Source: Timonella corticicola
GTDB lineage: Bacteria > Actinomycetota > Actinomycetes > Actinomycetales > Cellulomonadaceae
Length of the DNA: 64,000 nt
Assembly: GCF_042683685.1 (NCBI RefSeq)
Contig: NZ_JBHUOP010000001.1
Span: forward strand, 248,001 to 312,000
Direction: 5' to 3'
A program made the position numbers and the translations under genes. Below, piece by piece: positions 8,770 through 17,521 of this stretch. Position 1 is the stretch's first letter; every line of letters starts with the position of its first letter. The notes below the pieces were generated by a model. It saw nothing but the letters and a program-made list of their open reading frames with translations, had not been told where the DNA came from and did not search any database.

Positions 8770-9558
8770 ATGAATCAACGCACCCCGGTTGCGCCGCCAC
8801 CGCACCCGTCCGGCGAAGTTGCCCCGAACATTCCGCGTGAGTTCGTGCCCAAGCACGTTGCTATCGTGATGGATGGAAACGGACGCTGGGCCAACCAGCG
8901 TGGGCTGCCGCGCACGGAGGGACACCGGGCTGGGGAAGCATCGCTGCTCGATGTGATGGCGGGAGCCATTGACATAGGTATTCAGCATGTATCGGTGTAT
9001 GCGTTCTCAACTGAGAACTGGTCACGGTCACCCGAGGAAGTGCGCTTCCTCATGGGCTTCAACAAGGACGTGCTGCGCCGTCGCCGTGACATCATGAACG
9101 AGTGGGGCATCCGCGTGCGATGGTCTGGACGCAGGCCAAAGCTGTGGCGATCGGTTATCAAGGAGCTCGAAACGGCCGAGGAGATGACCAAACACAACAC
9201 CACGTGCACGCTCAACATGTGCGTGAACTACGGGGGCCGAGCGGAGATCGCCGATGCCGTAAGCGCGATAGCGCGAGACGTGGCGGCAGGACGGCTCAAT
9301 CCCAACCGCATCAACGAGAAGACCATCGGCCGATATCTTGATGAGCCAGACCTACCGGATGTCGACCTGTTCCTACGTTCGTCGGGGGAGCAGCGGATCT
9401 CCAACTTCATGCTGTGGCAGTCCGCCTATGCGGAGATGGTGTTCATGGATGAGCCATGGCCGGAGTTCGACCGCCGCAGGTTATGGCGTGCCGTCGAGAT
9501 CTACGCGCAGCGAGACCGCCGCTATGGTGGCGCGGTGGACAAGCCGGTATCCCGATAA
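8770..9558 (+). CDS. uppS: Isoprenyl transferase (undecaprenyl-PP synthase family)
   Basis: 262 residues. The catalytic motif IVMDGNGRWANQRG holds the metal-binding Asp at about residue 35, and the C-terminal RSSGEQRISNFMLWQ and EMVFMDEPWPEF motifs are typical of cis-prenyltransferases. It builds the C50-C55 carrier lipid for cell-wall synthesis from isopentenyl-PP. Some actinomycetes have several paralogues of different chain length, so the exact product is not certain. Directly after recO; converges on the minus-strand zinc operon. Confidence 0.94.
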   Translation: MNQRTPVAPPPHPSGEVAPNIPREFVPKHVAIVMDGNGRWANQRGLPRTEGHRAGEASLLDVMAGAIDIGIQHVSVYAFSTENWSRSPEEVRFLMGFNKDVLRRRRDIMNEWGIRVRWSGRRPKLWRSVIKELETAEEMTKHNTTCTLNMCVNYGGRAEIADAVSAIARDVAAGRLNPNRINEKTIGRYLDEPDLPDVDLFLRSSGEQRISNFMLWQSAYAEMVFMDEPWPEFDRRRLWRAVEIYAQRDRRYGGAVDKPVSR

Positions 9559-9637
9559 CCTCCAGCCCGTGGGAGATAGTACGGTTTCCTTTGTTTCGCC
9601 CAACAAAAACTTACGCGATACGGAGAAAACGGTGCTT

Positions 9638-10255
9638 TCAGCGGGAGTTCCGTGAGCGTTCGGGCGCGGACGTGGGCGCTGGCGTTGGAACACCCGTAAC
9701 TCCAGCCGCCGTTGAATCGGTGAGTGCCGAGCCATCAGTTGATACCGGGGCCGACTCAGCCGCAGCGACACGCCGCCTACCGCGCACACGCACAACGTAG
9801 AACACGATCCCAACGACAACCACGAGAATCGCCGTAGCGCCAATAGGCGAACCTGCTGCAGCAGTCAAAGCCGCCGTCCAGGCAGCCCAACCGATTGTCG
9901 CGTAGATGATTGCGTGTGCGATGCAGCCGAGCAACATCGGCCAGAGCCACACGAAGAAGCGCATCTGGGCGAGGCCAGCGGCAACATTGACGATCGTCTT
10001 TGTGCCGGTCATGAAAAACGAGAAGAACACCGCGGGAAGCCCCCAGCGTTCGAGCGTGCGAGATCCACGTCCCTCGCCGGTGCGCCGGATGGACTCTGCG
10101 ATACGGCGCATGCGGGGATTTTTGATGTCTGTCCGCTTGAGCGACATGTAGCTGACATACCGGGCGATCCAGTAGAACACCTGGGTGCGGATGAACACCA
10201 CGGTGAAGAAGAACAGGAAAAGCTGGATGACCGGGGTGTCGTCAACTGAGGGCAT
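9638..10255 (-). CDS. DedA/VTT-domain membrane protein
   Basis: 205 residues. Hydrophobic segments at about 10-35, 75-95, 95-120 and 138-160 match a DedA (VTT/SNARE-associated) fold; the conserved region is around GLPAVFFSFFMTGTKTIVNV. The C-terminal ~45 residues are a hydrophilic Ala/Ser/Thr/Pro-rich tail. DedA proteins support lipid-carrier flipping and envelope homeostasis; the role of this one is unknown. It starts 9 bp after zur and is the last gene of the zinc operon. Confidence 0.8.
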   Translation of the reverse strand: MPSVDDTPVIQLFLFFFTVVFIRTQVFYWIARYVSYMSLKRTDIKNPRMRRIAESIRRTGEGRGSRTLERWGLPAVFFSFFMTGTKTIVNVAAGLAQMRFFVWLWPMLLGCIAHAIIYATIGWAAWTAALTAAAGSPIGATAILVVVVGIVFYVVRVRGRRRVAAAESAPVSTDGSALTDSTAAGVTGVPTPAPTSAPERSRNSR

Positions 10256-10264
10256 CGGGGTGGA

Positions 10265-10648
10265 TCACTCCATGCAGGCTTGGCAGGTGCCAAACAGTTC
10301 GATGGTGTGTTCGATGTTGGAGAACCCGAATGAGGCGCCGACACGCTGTGCCCAATCCTCAACCGTGGGGCCGTCGATCTCGACGGTTTTGCCGCAGGAA
10401 CGGCACACCAAGTGGTGGTGGTGTTCGCTGCGTTCGCACTCACGGAACAGCATTTCGCCGTCGGAGGTGCGTAGCACGTCGAGTTCTCCGGCGTCGGCGA
10501 GGTTCTGCAGGGTTCGATAGACGGTTGCGAGACCTGCGGAGTGACCGTTTTCGCGCAGCAGGTCGTGAAGTTGCTGCGCGGACTTGAAGTCGTGGGTTGC
10601 GGCAAGCAGTTCAGCGATCGCTGCACGCTGCTTGGTCATTCGTTGCAC
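10265..10648 (-). CDS. zur: Fur-family regulator, probable zinc uptake regulator Zur
   Basis: 127 residues. An N-terminal winged helix (ATVYRTLQNLADAGEL) is followed by the dimerisation and metal domain with the His cluster HHHHL (76-79) and structural-zinc cysteines CRSC (82, 85) and CQAC (122, 125). Placement inside znuA-znuC-znuB argues for Zur rather than Fur. Its start lies 13 bp inside znuB, so the repressor is made in fixed ratio to the transporter it is expected to control. Confidence 0.88.
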   Translation of the reverse strand: MQRMTKQRAAIAELLAATHDFKSAQQLHDLLRENGHSAGLATVYRTLQNLADAGELDVLRTSDGEMLFRECERSEHHHHLVCRSCGKTVEIDGPTVEDWAQRVGASFGFSNIEHTIELFGTCQACME

Positions 10649-11580
10649 GTATCTGGCTCCTTGATTCCTGCTTCCGCCAACGCTACATCATCTGGCACGT
10701 CAGGGTGTGGGTCGTGGCCGATGTGCTGGGACTTGGTCAGGACTGCCCGCACGAGTGCAACCACGACGTACACGATAACAGCCAACACTACGATCGTAGC
10801 GCCAGGGGAGAGCGGAACCCAATAGGTGATGGACAGTCCGCCGACCGTCACGAGAACACCGATCACCATCGCGATGCGCATCGTGGTCTTGAATGATGCG
10901 GTCATGAGTTGGGCCACAGCCACGGGGAGGATCATCAACGCGGACACAAGCAACAGGCCGACAACCCGCATCGACACGGTGACGGTCAGTGCTGCGATCA
11001 CGGCGATGGCCAGGTTTGCGGTGCGCACCGGAAGGCCTGATGCGCGGGCGAACTCTTCATCGTGTGACACCGCAAAGAACAGGGAGCGCAGGCCAACACC
11101 AACAGCGATGATGACCGCTCCAAGTCCCGCGATGAGCACGAGGTCGAGTTGTGTGACCGTTGAGATGGAACCGAACAGGTAGGCCATGAGGTTCGCGTTG
11201 GTTCCACCGGCAAGGCCGATGAGCACGACACCACCTGCGATACCCGAGTAGAACAGGATCGCCAGAGCGACATCGCCGGAGGTCTTGCCGCGTTCGCGCA
11301 CGAGTTCGATCGCAACCGAACCGATAATCGCCGCAACCACGGCACCGGGAATGGCGAGGGCATCGCGCTCCACGAGTCCCATTGCCGCACCGATGATCCA
11401 GCCGAGGGCGACACCGGTGAGCGCCACGTGACCGAGGCCGTCACCGAGCAGGGACAACTTTCGTTGCACGAGGTACACGCCCATGACCGGGGCGGCGAGG
11501 CCCACGATGAACGCAGCGATCAGCGAGCGCTGCATGAGCGGGTCGGTGAACAGAGCCGCGATCTCAGAAAAGAATGTCAT
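10636..11580 (-). CDS. znuB: Zinc ABC transporter permease ZnuB (ABC-3 family)
   Basis: 314 residues with about eight hydrophobic helices. The motif LSLLGDGLGHVALTGVALGW near residue 40 is characteristic of ABC-3 metal permeases. The first codon overlaps the znuC stop (ATGA). The C-terminal tail is polar and has several His/Asp (HIGHDPHPDVPDD). Zn versus Mn specificity is inferred from the Zur and the His-rich ZnuA. Confidence 0.92.
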   Translation of the reverse strand: MTFFSEIAALFTDPLMQRSLIAAFIVGLAAPVMGVYLVQRKLSLLGDGLGHVALTGVALGWIIGAAMGLVERDALAIPGAVVAAIIGSVAIELVRERGKTSGDVALAILFYSGIAGGVVLIGLAGGTNANLMAYLFGSISTVTQLDLVLIAGLGAVIIAVGVGLRSLFFAVSHDEEFARASGLPVRTANLAIAVIAALTVTVSMRVVGLLLVSALMILPVAVAQLMTASFKTTMRIAMVIGVLVTVGGLSITYWVPLSPGATIVVLAVIVYVVVALVRAVLTKSQHIGHDPHPDVPDDVALAEAGIKEPDTCNE

Positions 11581-12356
11581 GATTCGAATCCTGTCTCGGC
11601 GATCAGCGGCGAGCCCTCGGGGGTGAATCCCTCATGCGGGTGGACATGCTCGTGGTCATCATGCGCGTGATGGTCCGCAGCACGCAACGCCGCGCCGTCG
11701 TGCACGATTTTGCCATGCCGCAGCACGACGGTGCGGGTGATGAGCGGTTCGAACTCACCGAGTTCGTGCAGCACCACAACAATGGTTTTACCGTCGGCGA
11801 CAAGACGCTCCAACGTCTGCGCGAAGGCGACCTGGCTGGGGCGGTCCACCCCGGCGACCGGTTCGTCGAGAACCAGCAGGTCTGGCTTGCGCACGAGCGC
11901 GCGTGCGATCAGCACGCGTTGTTGCTGGCCACCTGAAAGGTGCGCCATGGTGGTGTCAAACCGCTGTTCAAGACCCACCTGGCCAAGCGCTTGGCGCGCA
12001 AGTTGCCTGTGTCCGCGCGGCAGTCGCAGACGACCGCCATACAGCAGTCCCGAGGACACAATCTCTCCCGCGGTCGAACCCATGCCCGTCGCTGCAGCGA
12101 CACGCTGCGGCACGTATCCTAGACGCTGCCAGGGTACGGAGGCGCTCAATGGCTCGTCGAAAAGTGTGACCGAACCCCTTGTTGCTGGAACGATTCCCGT
12201 CAGCGTGCGTACAAGCGTGGACTTGCCGGAGCCATTGGCTCCGAGCAGTGCCACAACCTCGCCCTCACCGACCTCAAAGTCAATCCCGCGTAGGATGTGG
12301 CTGGCCCCGATCTGCACGTGCAGATCGGTGGCCCTCATGATGATATTGCGGCTCAT
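11577..12356 (-). CDS. znuC: Zinc ABC transporter ATP-binding protein ZnuC
   Basis: 259 residues. Walker A GANGSGKS (39-46), ABC signature LSGGQQQR (140-147), Walker B LLVLDEP (160-166) and the switch His in VVLHELGE are present. A histidine-rich C-terminal tail (HHAHDDHEHVHPHEG) suggests zinc sensing or buffering. It overlaps both neighbours by 4 bp (ATGA). Confidence 0.95.
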   Translation of the reverse strand: MSRNIIMRATDLHVQIGASHILRGIDFEVGEGEVVALLGANGSGKSTLVRTLTGIVPATRGSVTLFDEPLSASVPWQRLGYVPQRVAAATGMGSTAGEIVSSGLLYGGRLRLPRGHRQLARQALGQVGLEQRFDTTMAHLSGGQQQRVLIARALVRKPDLLVLDEPVAGVDRPSQVAFAQTLERLVADGKTIVVVLHELGEFEPLITRTVVLRHGKIVHDGAALRAADHHAHDDHEHVHPHEGFTPEGSPLIAETGFES

Positions 12357-13393
12357 TCGCAGAGCATACCTGCCTTAAGGGCAATCAGGTTTGACTGCAT
12401 GACGGAGAAGTAGTCTTGCGTGTCGTCGACCAATCCTTCGAGGGGGTCGAGTACGGCTGTCTCAATACCCAGGTCGCTTGCTAGGGTTTGCGCGACCTTC
12501 GGGCTGGTGAGGGTCTCGAAGAAGATGGTCGTGATGCCGGTGTCCGCGATGGTGGCACGGATTTCGCGGATCTTGGCTGGGCTTGGCTCGGCTTCGGGAT
12601 CGATTCCCGAGATGCCGATCTGCTTGAAATCATACTTGGCTGCGAGATACCCGAATGCCTCGTGGGTGACAACAATCGTGCGGTTTTGGCAGGTTGTGCT
12701 CAACTCGTCTGCGTACTGCGCATCAAGCGCAGTCAGATTGGCGACGAGTGTGGTTGCGTTCGCCTCATAGGTTGCGGAGTTGTCGGGGTCGAGTTCGCTC
12801 AGTTCGTGGGCGATGTCCTGCGCAGTGGCCGCGAGTAGCGTTGGGTCGAGCCAGAAGTGTGGATCGGTTGCGCCGTGGTCATGACCGTCGTGCGAGTCGG
12901 CGTGCTCCTCATCTGCGTGGTCGTCGTCGGTGTGCTCCTCATCCACGTGATCCTCTGCATCATGATCTACGTGCTCATCATCGCTTGAGTGATCGTCGGC
13001 GTCCTCATCGTGGGCGTCGGATGCGGGGCCTTCCGCGTGAACTGAAGCGTCATAGACGTGCTCGGGGTTGCGTGCCTCGATCGCCTCGTCGACGGCCTTT
13101 TGGAAACCGGCCTGGTAGACGATCAGGTCAGCGCTCGAGATGGAGCGAGTGTGCGCTGGGGAGAGTTCGAGGTCGTGCGGCTCAGCTCCTTTCGGGGTGA
13201 GGGATTCCACCGTGACGAGGTCGCCGCCGATCTGCTCGGTGACAAACTGCAGCGGGTAGAACGAAGCGAGCACATTCAACGTGCTGGCATCCTGTCCGTT
13301 CTCTTCGGAGGATGGGGTGGTGCAGGCGGTCAGCGCAAGCGCAGCGGCGGCGCTCAGGGCTAGGACGTGCAGGGAACGCTTCTTGATGTTCAT
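12353..13393 (-). CDS. znuA: Zinc-binding lipoprotein ZnuA
   Basis: 346 residues from the ATG at 13393, giving MNIKKRSLHVLALSAAAALA followed by the lipobox LTAC. A long His/Asp/Glu-rich loop (roughly residues 125-180, repeated DDH/EEH units) precedes ATDPHFWLDP, the typical loop of zinc-specific cluster A-I binding proteins. Two in-frame starts upstream (TTG 13408, ATG 13402) are possible, but they lie in a palindrome that looks like an operator. First gene of the znuACB-zur-dedA operon. Confidence 0.94.
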   Translation of the reverse strand: MNIKKRSLHVLALSAAAALALTACTTPSSEENGQDASTLNVLASFYPLQFVTEQIGGDLVTVESLTPKGAEPHDLELSPAHTRSISSADLIVYQAGFQKAVDEAIEARNPEHVYDASVHAEGPASDAHDEDADDHSSDDEHVDHDAEDHVDEEHTDDDHADEEHADSHDGHDHGATDPHFWLDPTLLAATAQDIAHELSELDPDNSATYEANATTLVANLTALDAQYADELSTTCQNRTIVVTHEAFGYLAAKYDFKQIGISGIDPEAEPSPAKIREIRATIADTGITTIFFETLTSPKVAQTLASDLGIETAVLDPLEGLVDDTQDYFSVMQSNLIALKAGMLCE

Positions 13394-13400
13394 GAGATCC

Positions 13401-13412
13401 ATTATCAATAAT
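13401..13412 (-). promoter_or_regulatory. Candidate Zur operator
   Basis: The perfect AT-rich palindrome ATTATCAATAAT sits 7 bp upstream of the chosen znuA start in otherwise GC-rich DNA. Zur and Fur boxes are AT-rich palindromes of this kind, and the operon encodes its own Zur. Position over the translation start fits repression. The site is short, so this is an inference. Confidence 0.45.
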
Positions 13413-13616
13413 TCTGGGGTTCTACGTCAAAACGTCGTTCGTCACACCCTCATCCCTGCACCCGTCAGCCCGACACCGTCCACAAGCCAAGACCTTAGGT
13501 ATTACATGGCGTAACACGGTAGGCTTGTGTACTTGCATGGAACGCATTGCACCCCATGCGCTTCATTCGCCACCGCGAGCCACGCGGGGCTGTATCTAAT
13601 TGATGGAGTGATCATC

Positions 13617-15002
13617 TTGGCCGCTGCGCCTTCACGTCTCGACAACGTCATCTCGCTTGCAAAGCGTCGTGGATTCGTCTTCCAATCCGGTGAAATCTAC
13701 GGTGGTTCCCGTTCCGCCTGGGACTACGGGCCACTCGGAGCCGAACTCAAGGAAAACATCAAGCGCCAGTGGTGGCAGTCGATGGTCCGCGGACGTGAGG
13801 ACGTCGTCGGAATCGACTCCTCGGTCATCCTGCCACGCAAGGTCTGGGAAGCCTCCGGCCACGTTGCCGTGTTCACCGACCCACTCGTTGAGTGCACCGC
13901 CTGCCACAAGCGCTACCGTGAAGACACCCTCCTCGAGGAATTCGAGTTCAAGAAGGGTCGCAAGCCCGAGGGCATGAGCGACATCGTCTGCACCAACTGT
14001 GGCAAGAAGGGCGAGTGGACCGAACCTCAGAACTTCTCCGGCCTGCTCAAAACCTACCTCGGCCCAGTGGACAACGAAGAAGGCCTGCACTACCTGCGCC
14101 CAGAAACCGCGCAGGGCATCTTCGTGAACTTCTCCAACGTCCAGACCGCATCGCGCATGAAGCCGCCATTCGGTATCGGACAGATCGGTAAGTCGTTCCG
14201 CAACGAGATCACCCCGGGTAACTTCATCTTCCGCACCCGCGAGTTCGAACAGATGGAACTCGAGTTCTTCGTGAAACCGGGAACCGACGAGGAATGGCAC
14301 CAGAACTGGATCGACGCCCGCCGTGACTGGTACGTTGACCTCGGAATCGACCCAGAGAACCTGCGCCTGTACGAGCACCCACAGGAGAAGCTCTCGCACT
14401 ACTCCAAGCGCACCGTCGACATCGAATACCGCTTCGGCTTCACCGGTGGCGAATGGGGCGAGCTCGAGGGTATCGCCAACCGCACCGACTATGACCTCAA
14501 GACCCACTCCGAGGTATCAGGTAAGGACCTGTCGTACTTCGACCAGGCCGAAGGTGAGCGCTACTACCCATACGTGATCGAGCCAGCCGCTGGTCTGACC
14601 CGTTCCCTCATGGCGTTCCTTGTTGAGGCATACACCGAAGACGAGGCCCCAAACACCAAGGGTGGCGTGGACAAGCGCACCGTACTCAAGCTCGACCCAC
14701 GTCTCGCACCGGTCAAGGCAGCCGTCCTGCCTCTGTCGCGTAACGCAGACCTGTCGCCAAAGGCCAAAGCGCTTGCGGCTGAACTGCGCAAGTACTGGAA
14801 CGTTGAGTTTGACGACGCAGGTGCCATCGGTCGCCGTTACCGCCGTCAGGACGAGATCGGTACGCCGTTCTGCATCACCGTCGACTTTGACACTCTCGAA
14901 GACAATGCCGTGACCATCCGTCACCGCGACTCGATGGAGCAGGAGCGCGTTGCGCTTGACCAGGTCGTCTCCTTCCTGGCTACTCGTCTCATCGGAGCGT
15001 AA
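13617..15002 (+). CDS. glyS: Glycyl-tRNA synthetase (alpha2 type)
   Basis: 461 residues from a TTG start (MAAAPSRLDNVISLAKRRGF) with GGAG 8 bp upstream; a longer ORF beginning at 13527 has no ribosome site. Class II motifs are present: motif 2 FRNEITPGNFIFRTREFEQM, motif 3 near GLTRSLMAFL, and the C-terminal anticodon-binding domain. It charges tRNA-Gly. The CxxC pairs CTAC and CTNC form a zinc-ribbon insertion. The single-chain actinobacterial form is expected. Confidence 0.97.
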   Translation: MAAAPSRLDNVISLAKRRGFVFQSGEIYGGSRSAWDYGPLGAELKENIKRQWWQSMVRGREDVVGIDSSVILPRKVWEASGHVAVFTDPLVECTACHKRYREDTLLEEFEFKKGRKPEGMSDIVCTNCGKKGEWTEPQNFSGLLKTYLGPVDNEEGLHYLRPETAQGIFVNFSNVQTASRMKPPFGIGQIGKSFRNEITPGNFIFRTREFEQMELEFFVKPGTDEEWHQNWIDARRDWYVDLGIDPENLRLYEHPQEKLSHYSKRTVDIEYRFGFTGGEWGELEGIANRTDYDLKTHSEVSGKDLSYFDQAEGERYYPYVIEPAAGLTRSLMAFLVEAYTEDEAPNTKGGVDKRTVLKLDPRLAPVKAAVLPLSRNADLSPKAKALAAELRKYWNVEFDDAGAIGRRYRRQDEIGTPFCITVDFDTLEDNAVTIRHRDSMEQERVALDQVVSFLATRLIGA

Positions 15003-15059
15003 GTTACGCCTAAGTGCATGATTCCAGCGCCCTAGCAGCGTTGGGACATGGTAATCTCA

Positions 15060-15097
15060 AGCGGGGTGTACCCACTTTTTAGTGGGTACACCCCGCT
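15060..15097 (+). terminator. glyS terminator
   Basis: A 17-bp perfect stem (15060-15076 with 15081-15097; AGCGGGGTGTACCCACT arm) with a TTTT loop. No T-tail, but very stable. Confidence 0.75.
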
Positions 15098-15130
15098 TCG
15101 CTGTTCCCGCCCGGTAGTTCGAGCCACCTC

Positions 15131-15194
15131 GTATGGTGATTTTCCGGGATTAGGGTGGTTTTTCTTGTGTCTTGTTACCGGAGAATCACCATGT
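15131..15194. repeat. Hairpin repeat family 1, copy A
   Basis: About 60 bp bounded by inverted ends ATGGTGATTTTCCGG (15133-15147) and CCGGAGAATCACCAT (15178-15192), 14 of 15 complementary. The first 25 bases are identical to copy B at 29924-29948. No coding content; lies between glyS and the lipoprotein gene. Confidence 0.8.
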
Positions 15195-15366
15195 CGATAG
15201 GGGAGACGGTCCTGAAGAGGGAAGAAGCTGGGCGATCTTGATTTGTGGTAGACGAGGGCCCTGCCGAACCGAATGTGATCTGCGTCGCGCATGTAAGTTC
15301 GAGAACATGGGGAACACAGACAGGAGAAGCTGGAAATCAGCTATGCACGTCGTCTCAGGAGGAAAC

Positions 15367-16148
15367 ATGGCACACCGTACTATCACCGCGGTTACCTCAA
15401 CTTTGCTGCTGCTCACCCTTGCCGCCTGCTCAAACTCGACACCAGAACCAGGCGCGAAATCCGTGGACACCGGAACTGGAGGCACAGTGGAGCTGGTCGT
15501 CACGAATGTGGATGACGCTCAGATCGATGACACGGCATTCAACGATGAAGGCTGGTCGGCCCAAGTAGTCGACGGCATTGTCATCTACGAGTCAGCGGGA
15601 TCTGGTTCTTGTGCCCCTGTGGTGAACTCCGCAACCCTTGAAAATGGGGTCATCACGTTGAACCGCACTGACTATTCAGGTCAGGCGTGCACCATGGACT
15701 ATCGTCCATACAAGCAGGAGATCGCACGGGCCGATGGGGAAACAATTGCGAACGATGTCGATTTTGTCCTCAACGAGACTGCGGTAGGACAGTCCGACAA
15801 CGCGGACGCAGATGCCTCCTTGCCAGCGGAGACTGGAGACTTTGTCATCACCGACCTGGAAAGCAGCATTGAAACTTCCTTCGCGTCGGGTGAGTATTAC
15901 GAGGTAACCATTGAGGACGGCGGTGTGGTGTACACGGCTGGCGGTGCTGGTGGCTGCCCACCGGTCATTGAGAGTGCAGAATACCGTGGCGACACAATAC
16001 AATTGCACTGATTGGCAAAGACTGGGGTCAAGGGCCTTGTGAGGAGTCCTACGTGGTGGTGAAGCAGCGTATCGTGCCCACTGACGGCACGCTGATCGCC
16101 CCGGACACTGAAGTTGTGGTGGAACAACCATCGGCGTACTACAACTGA
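15367..16148 (+). pseudogene. Secreted lipoprotein gene disrupted by a 5-bp duplication
   Basis: Starts at ATG 15367 behind AGGAGGAAAC with a lipoprotein signal (STLLLLTLAACSN). The frame stops at 16011 after 214 codons, but the next frame continues with a clearly related sequence (ALIGKDWGQGPCEESYVVVK) to a stop at 16148. At 15994-16003 ACAAT is tandemly duplicated; removing one copy restores GDTIALIGKDW. The protein would then be two similar halves, each with a Gly-Cys-Pro or Cys-Ala-Pro motif (SCAPVVNSATLENGVITLN and GCPPVIESAEYRGDTIALI). Function unknown. It may be inactive or give a truncated product. Confidence 0.8.
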
Positions 16149-16223
16149 CATCCCTTGGGCAGTGTGGGCAAACTTACGGCCCGCAGCCTCCAAGCAGATC
16201 GGCTGGAATGGGAGAATTGACGG

Positions 16224-17399
16224 GTGACTATCGCACCCGAAACGACTGAAACTCCCGTTCTGCCGCCGCTCGTGATCGGCAAGCACGTGGTGGAGACTCC
16301 TGTGGTTCTCGCGCCTATGGCGGGAGTGACCAACACGGCGTTCCGTCGCCTGTGCCGTGAGCAGGGTGAGGGTCTTTTCGTTGCCGAGATGGTTACGAGC
16401 CGGGCGCTGGTTGAACGTAATGAGGAGTCACTGCGCATTGTCTCGTTTGAGGACTTTGAGACTCCACGTTCGGCTCAGGTGTATGGCGTAGACCCAGCGA
16501 CGGTTGGTGCGGCGGTCAAGATCATCGCCGGTGAGGACCGTGCCGACCACATTGACCTAAACTTTGGATGCCCCGTACCTAAGGTGACCCGTAAGGGCGG
16601 CGGTTCGGCGCTTCCGTGGAAGACCGAGTTATTCAAACGCATTGTCGATGCTGCTGTGACTGCCGCTGCGCCGTACGATGTGCCGGTCACGATCAAGATG
16701 CGCAAGGGCATCGATTCGGATCACATCACCTACCTCGAAGCAGGACAGATCGCTGAGCAGCTCGGCGTTGCAGCGGTGGCTTTGCATGCGCGTACTGCGG
16801 CGGAGCACTATTCAGGGATCGCGGACTGGGCAGCCATTCGGGAACTGAAACAGGCGGTCACAACCATTCCCGTACTTGGCAACGGCGACATCTGGTCGGC
16901 CGAGGATGCGTTGCGGATGGTTGAGGAAACCGGCTGCGACGGCGTTGTGGTGGGCCGCGGATGCCAGGGGCGCCCGTGGTTGTTCGCAGACCTGACCGCT
17001 GCGTTTGCGGGCCGGTCCGAGCGTGTGCGCCCCGGACTGCGTTACGTTGCGGACACCATCTACAGGCATGGCGAGTACATGGTGGACTTCTTTGGGGACG
17101 AGGGCCGCGGTCTGCGTGATCTGCGCAAGCATATGGCGTGGTACCTCAAGGGTTATGCGGTGGGGGGCGAGGCGCGCAATGGTCTGGCTCTCGTGGATTC
17201 ACTCAAGGATCTGCGGGAGAAGCTTGATCGCCTCGACCTTGAGGCGCCGTATCCGGGTGAAGCCGCCGAAGGCCAGAGGGGGCGGGCTGGTTCGCCGAAG
17301 CGTCCACATCTTCCTGAGGGTTGGTTGGATTCACGCGAGTTGAGCGACGAGTTCCGTAAGAAACTTGAGGAAGCGGAACTCTCCATTTCAGGTGGCTGA
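16224..17399 (+). CDS. dusB: tRNA-dihydrouridine synthase
   Basis: 391 residues from GTG. The FMN TIM-barrel opens with VVLAPMAGVTNTAFRRLCRE; the catalytic Cys is in LNFGCPVPKVTRKGGGSAL. The enzyme reduces uridines in the tRNA D-loop. DusB subclass is by overall resemblance and is less sure than the family. In this lineage it normally precedes dgt and dnaG; here the maltodextrin locus is inserted between. Confidence 0.94.
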   Translation: MTIAPETTETPVLPPLVIGKHVVETPVVLAPMAGVTNTAFRRLCREQGEGLFVAEMVTSRALVERNEESLRIVSFEDFETPRSAQVYGVDPATVGAAVKIIAGEDRADHIDLNFGCPVPKVTRKGGGSALPWKTELFKRIVDAAVTAAAPYDVPVTIKMRKGIDSDHITYLEAGQIAEQLGVAAVALHARTAAEHYSGIADWAAIRELKQAVTTIPVLGNGDIWSAEDALRMVEETGCDGVVVGRGCQGRPWLFADLTAAFAGRSERVRPGLRYVADTIYRHGEYMVDFFGDEGRGLRDLRKHMAWYLKGYAVGGEARNGLALVDSLKDLREKLDRLDLEAPYPGEAAEGQRGRAGSPKRPHLPEGWLDSRELSDEFRKKLEEAELSISGG

Positions 17400-17482
17400 G
17401 CGCCCATCAACCTGCAGGCCGTTGCAATCGTTAGCGTTTTGTGACCGGCTGCAATGGAAACAGCGGAAACAACCGACCTACG

Positions 17483-17512
17483 CTTGCAGAAAACCATTGC
17501 AAGATTTTCAAG
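17483..17512 (+). promoter_or_regulatory. CTTGCA-type operator upstream of the amylase
   Basis: CTTGCAG at 17483-17489 is followed by TTGCAAGATTTTCAAG at 17497-17512, whose complement is CTTGAAAATCTTGCAA. This is nearly the same as the malE-upstream boxes at 22412-22428 and 22567-22582, so one regulator, probably the LacI protein at 21186-22265, likely controls both. Confidence 0.6.
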
Positions 17513-17521
17513 GTTGATTTC

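Noticed and set aside
12841..13040. Tandem-repeat-like DNA (GTGCTC/ATCATC pattern)
   Set aside because: It codes for the His/Asp/Glu-rich zinc-binding loop of ZnuA, so it is a protein feature and not a CRISPR or satellite.
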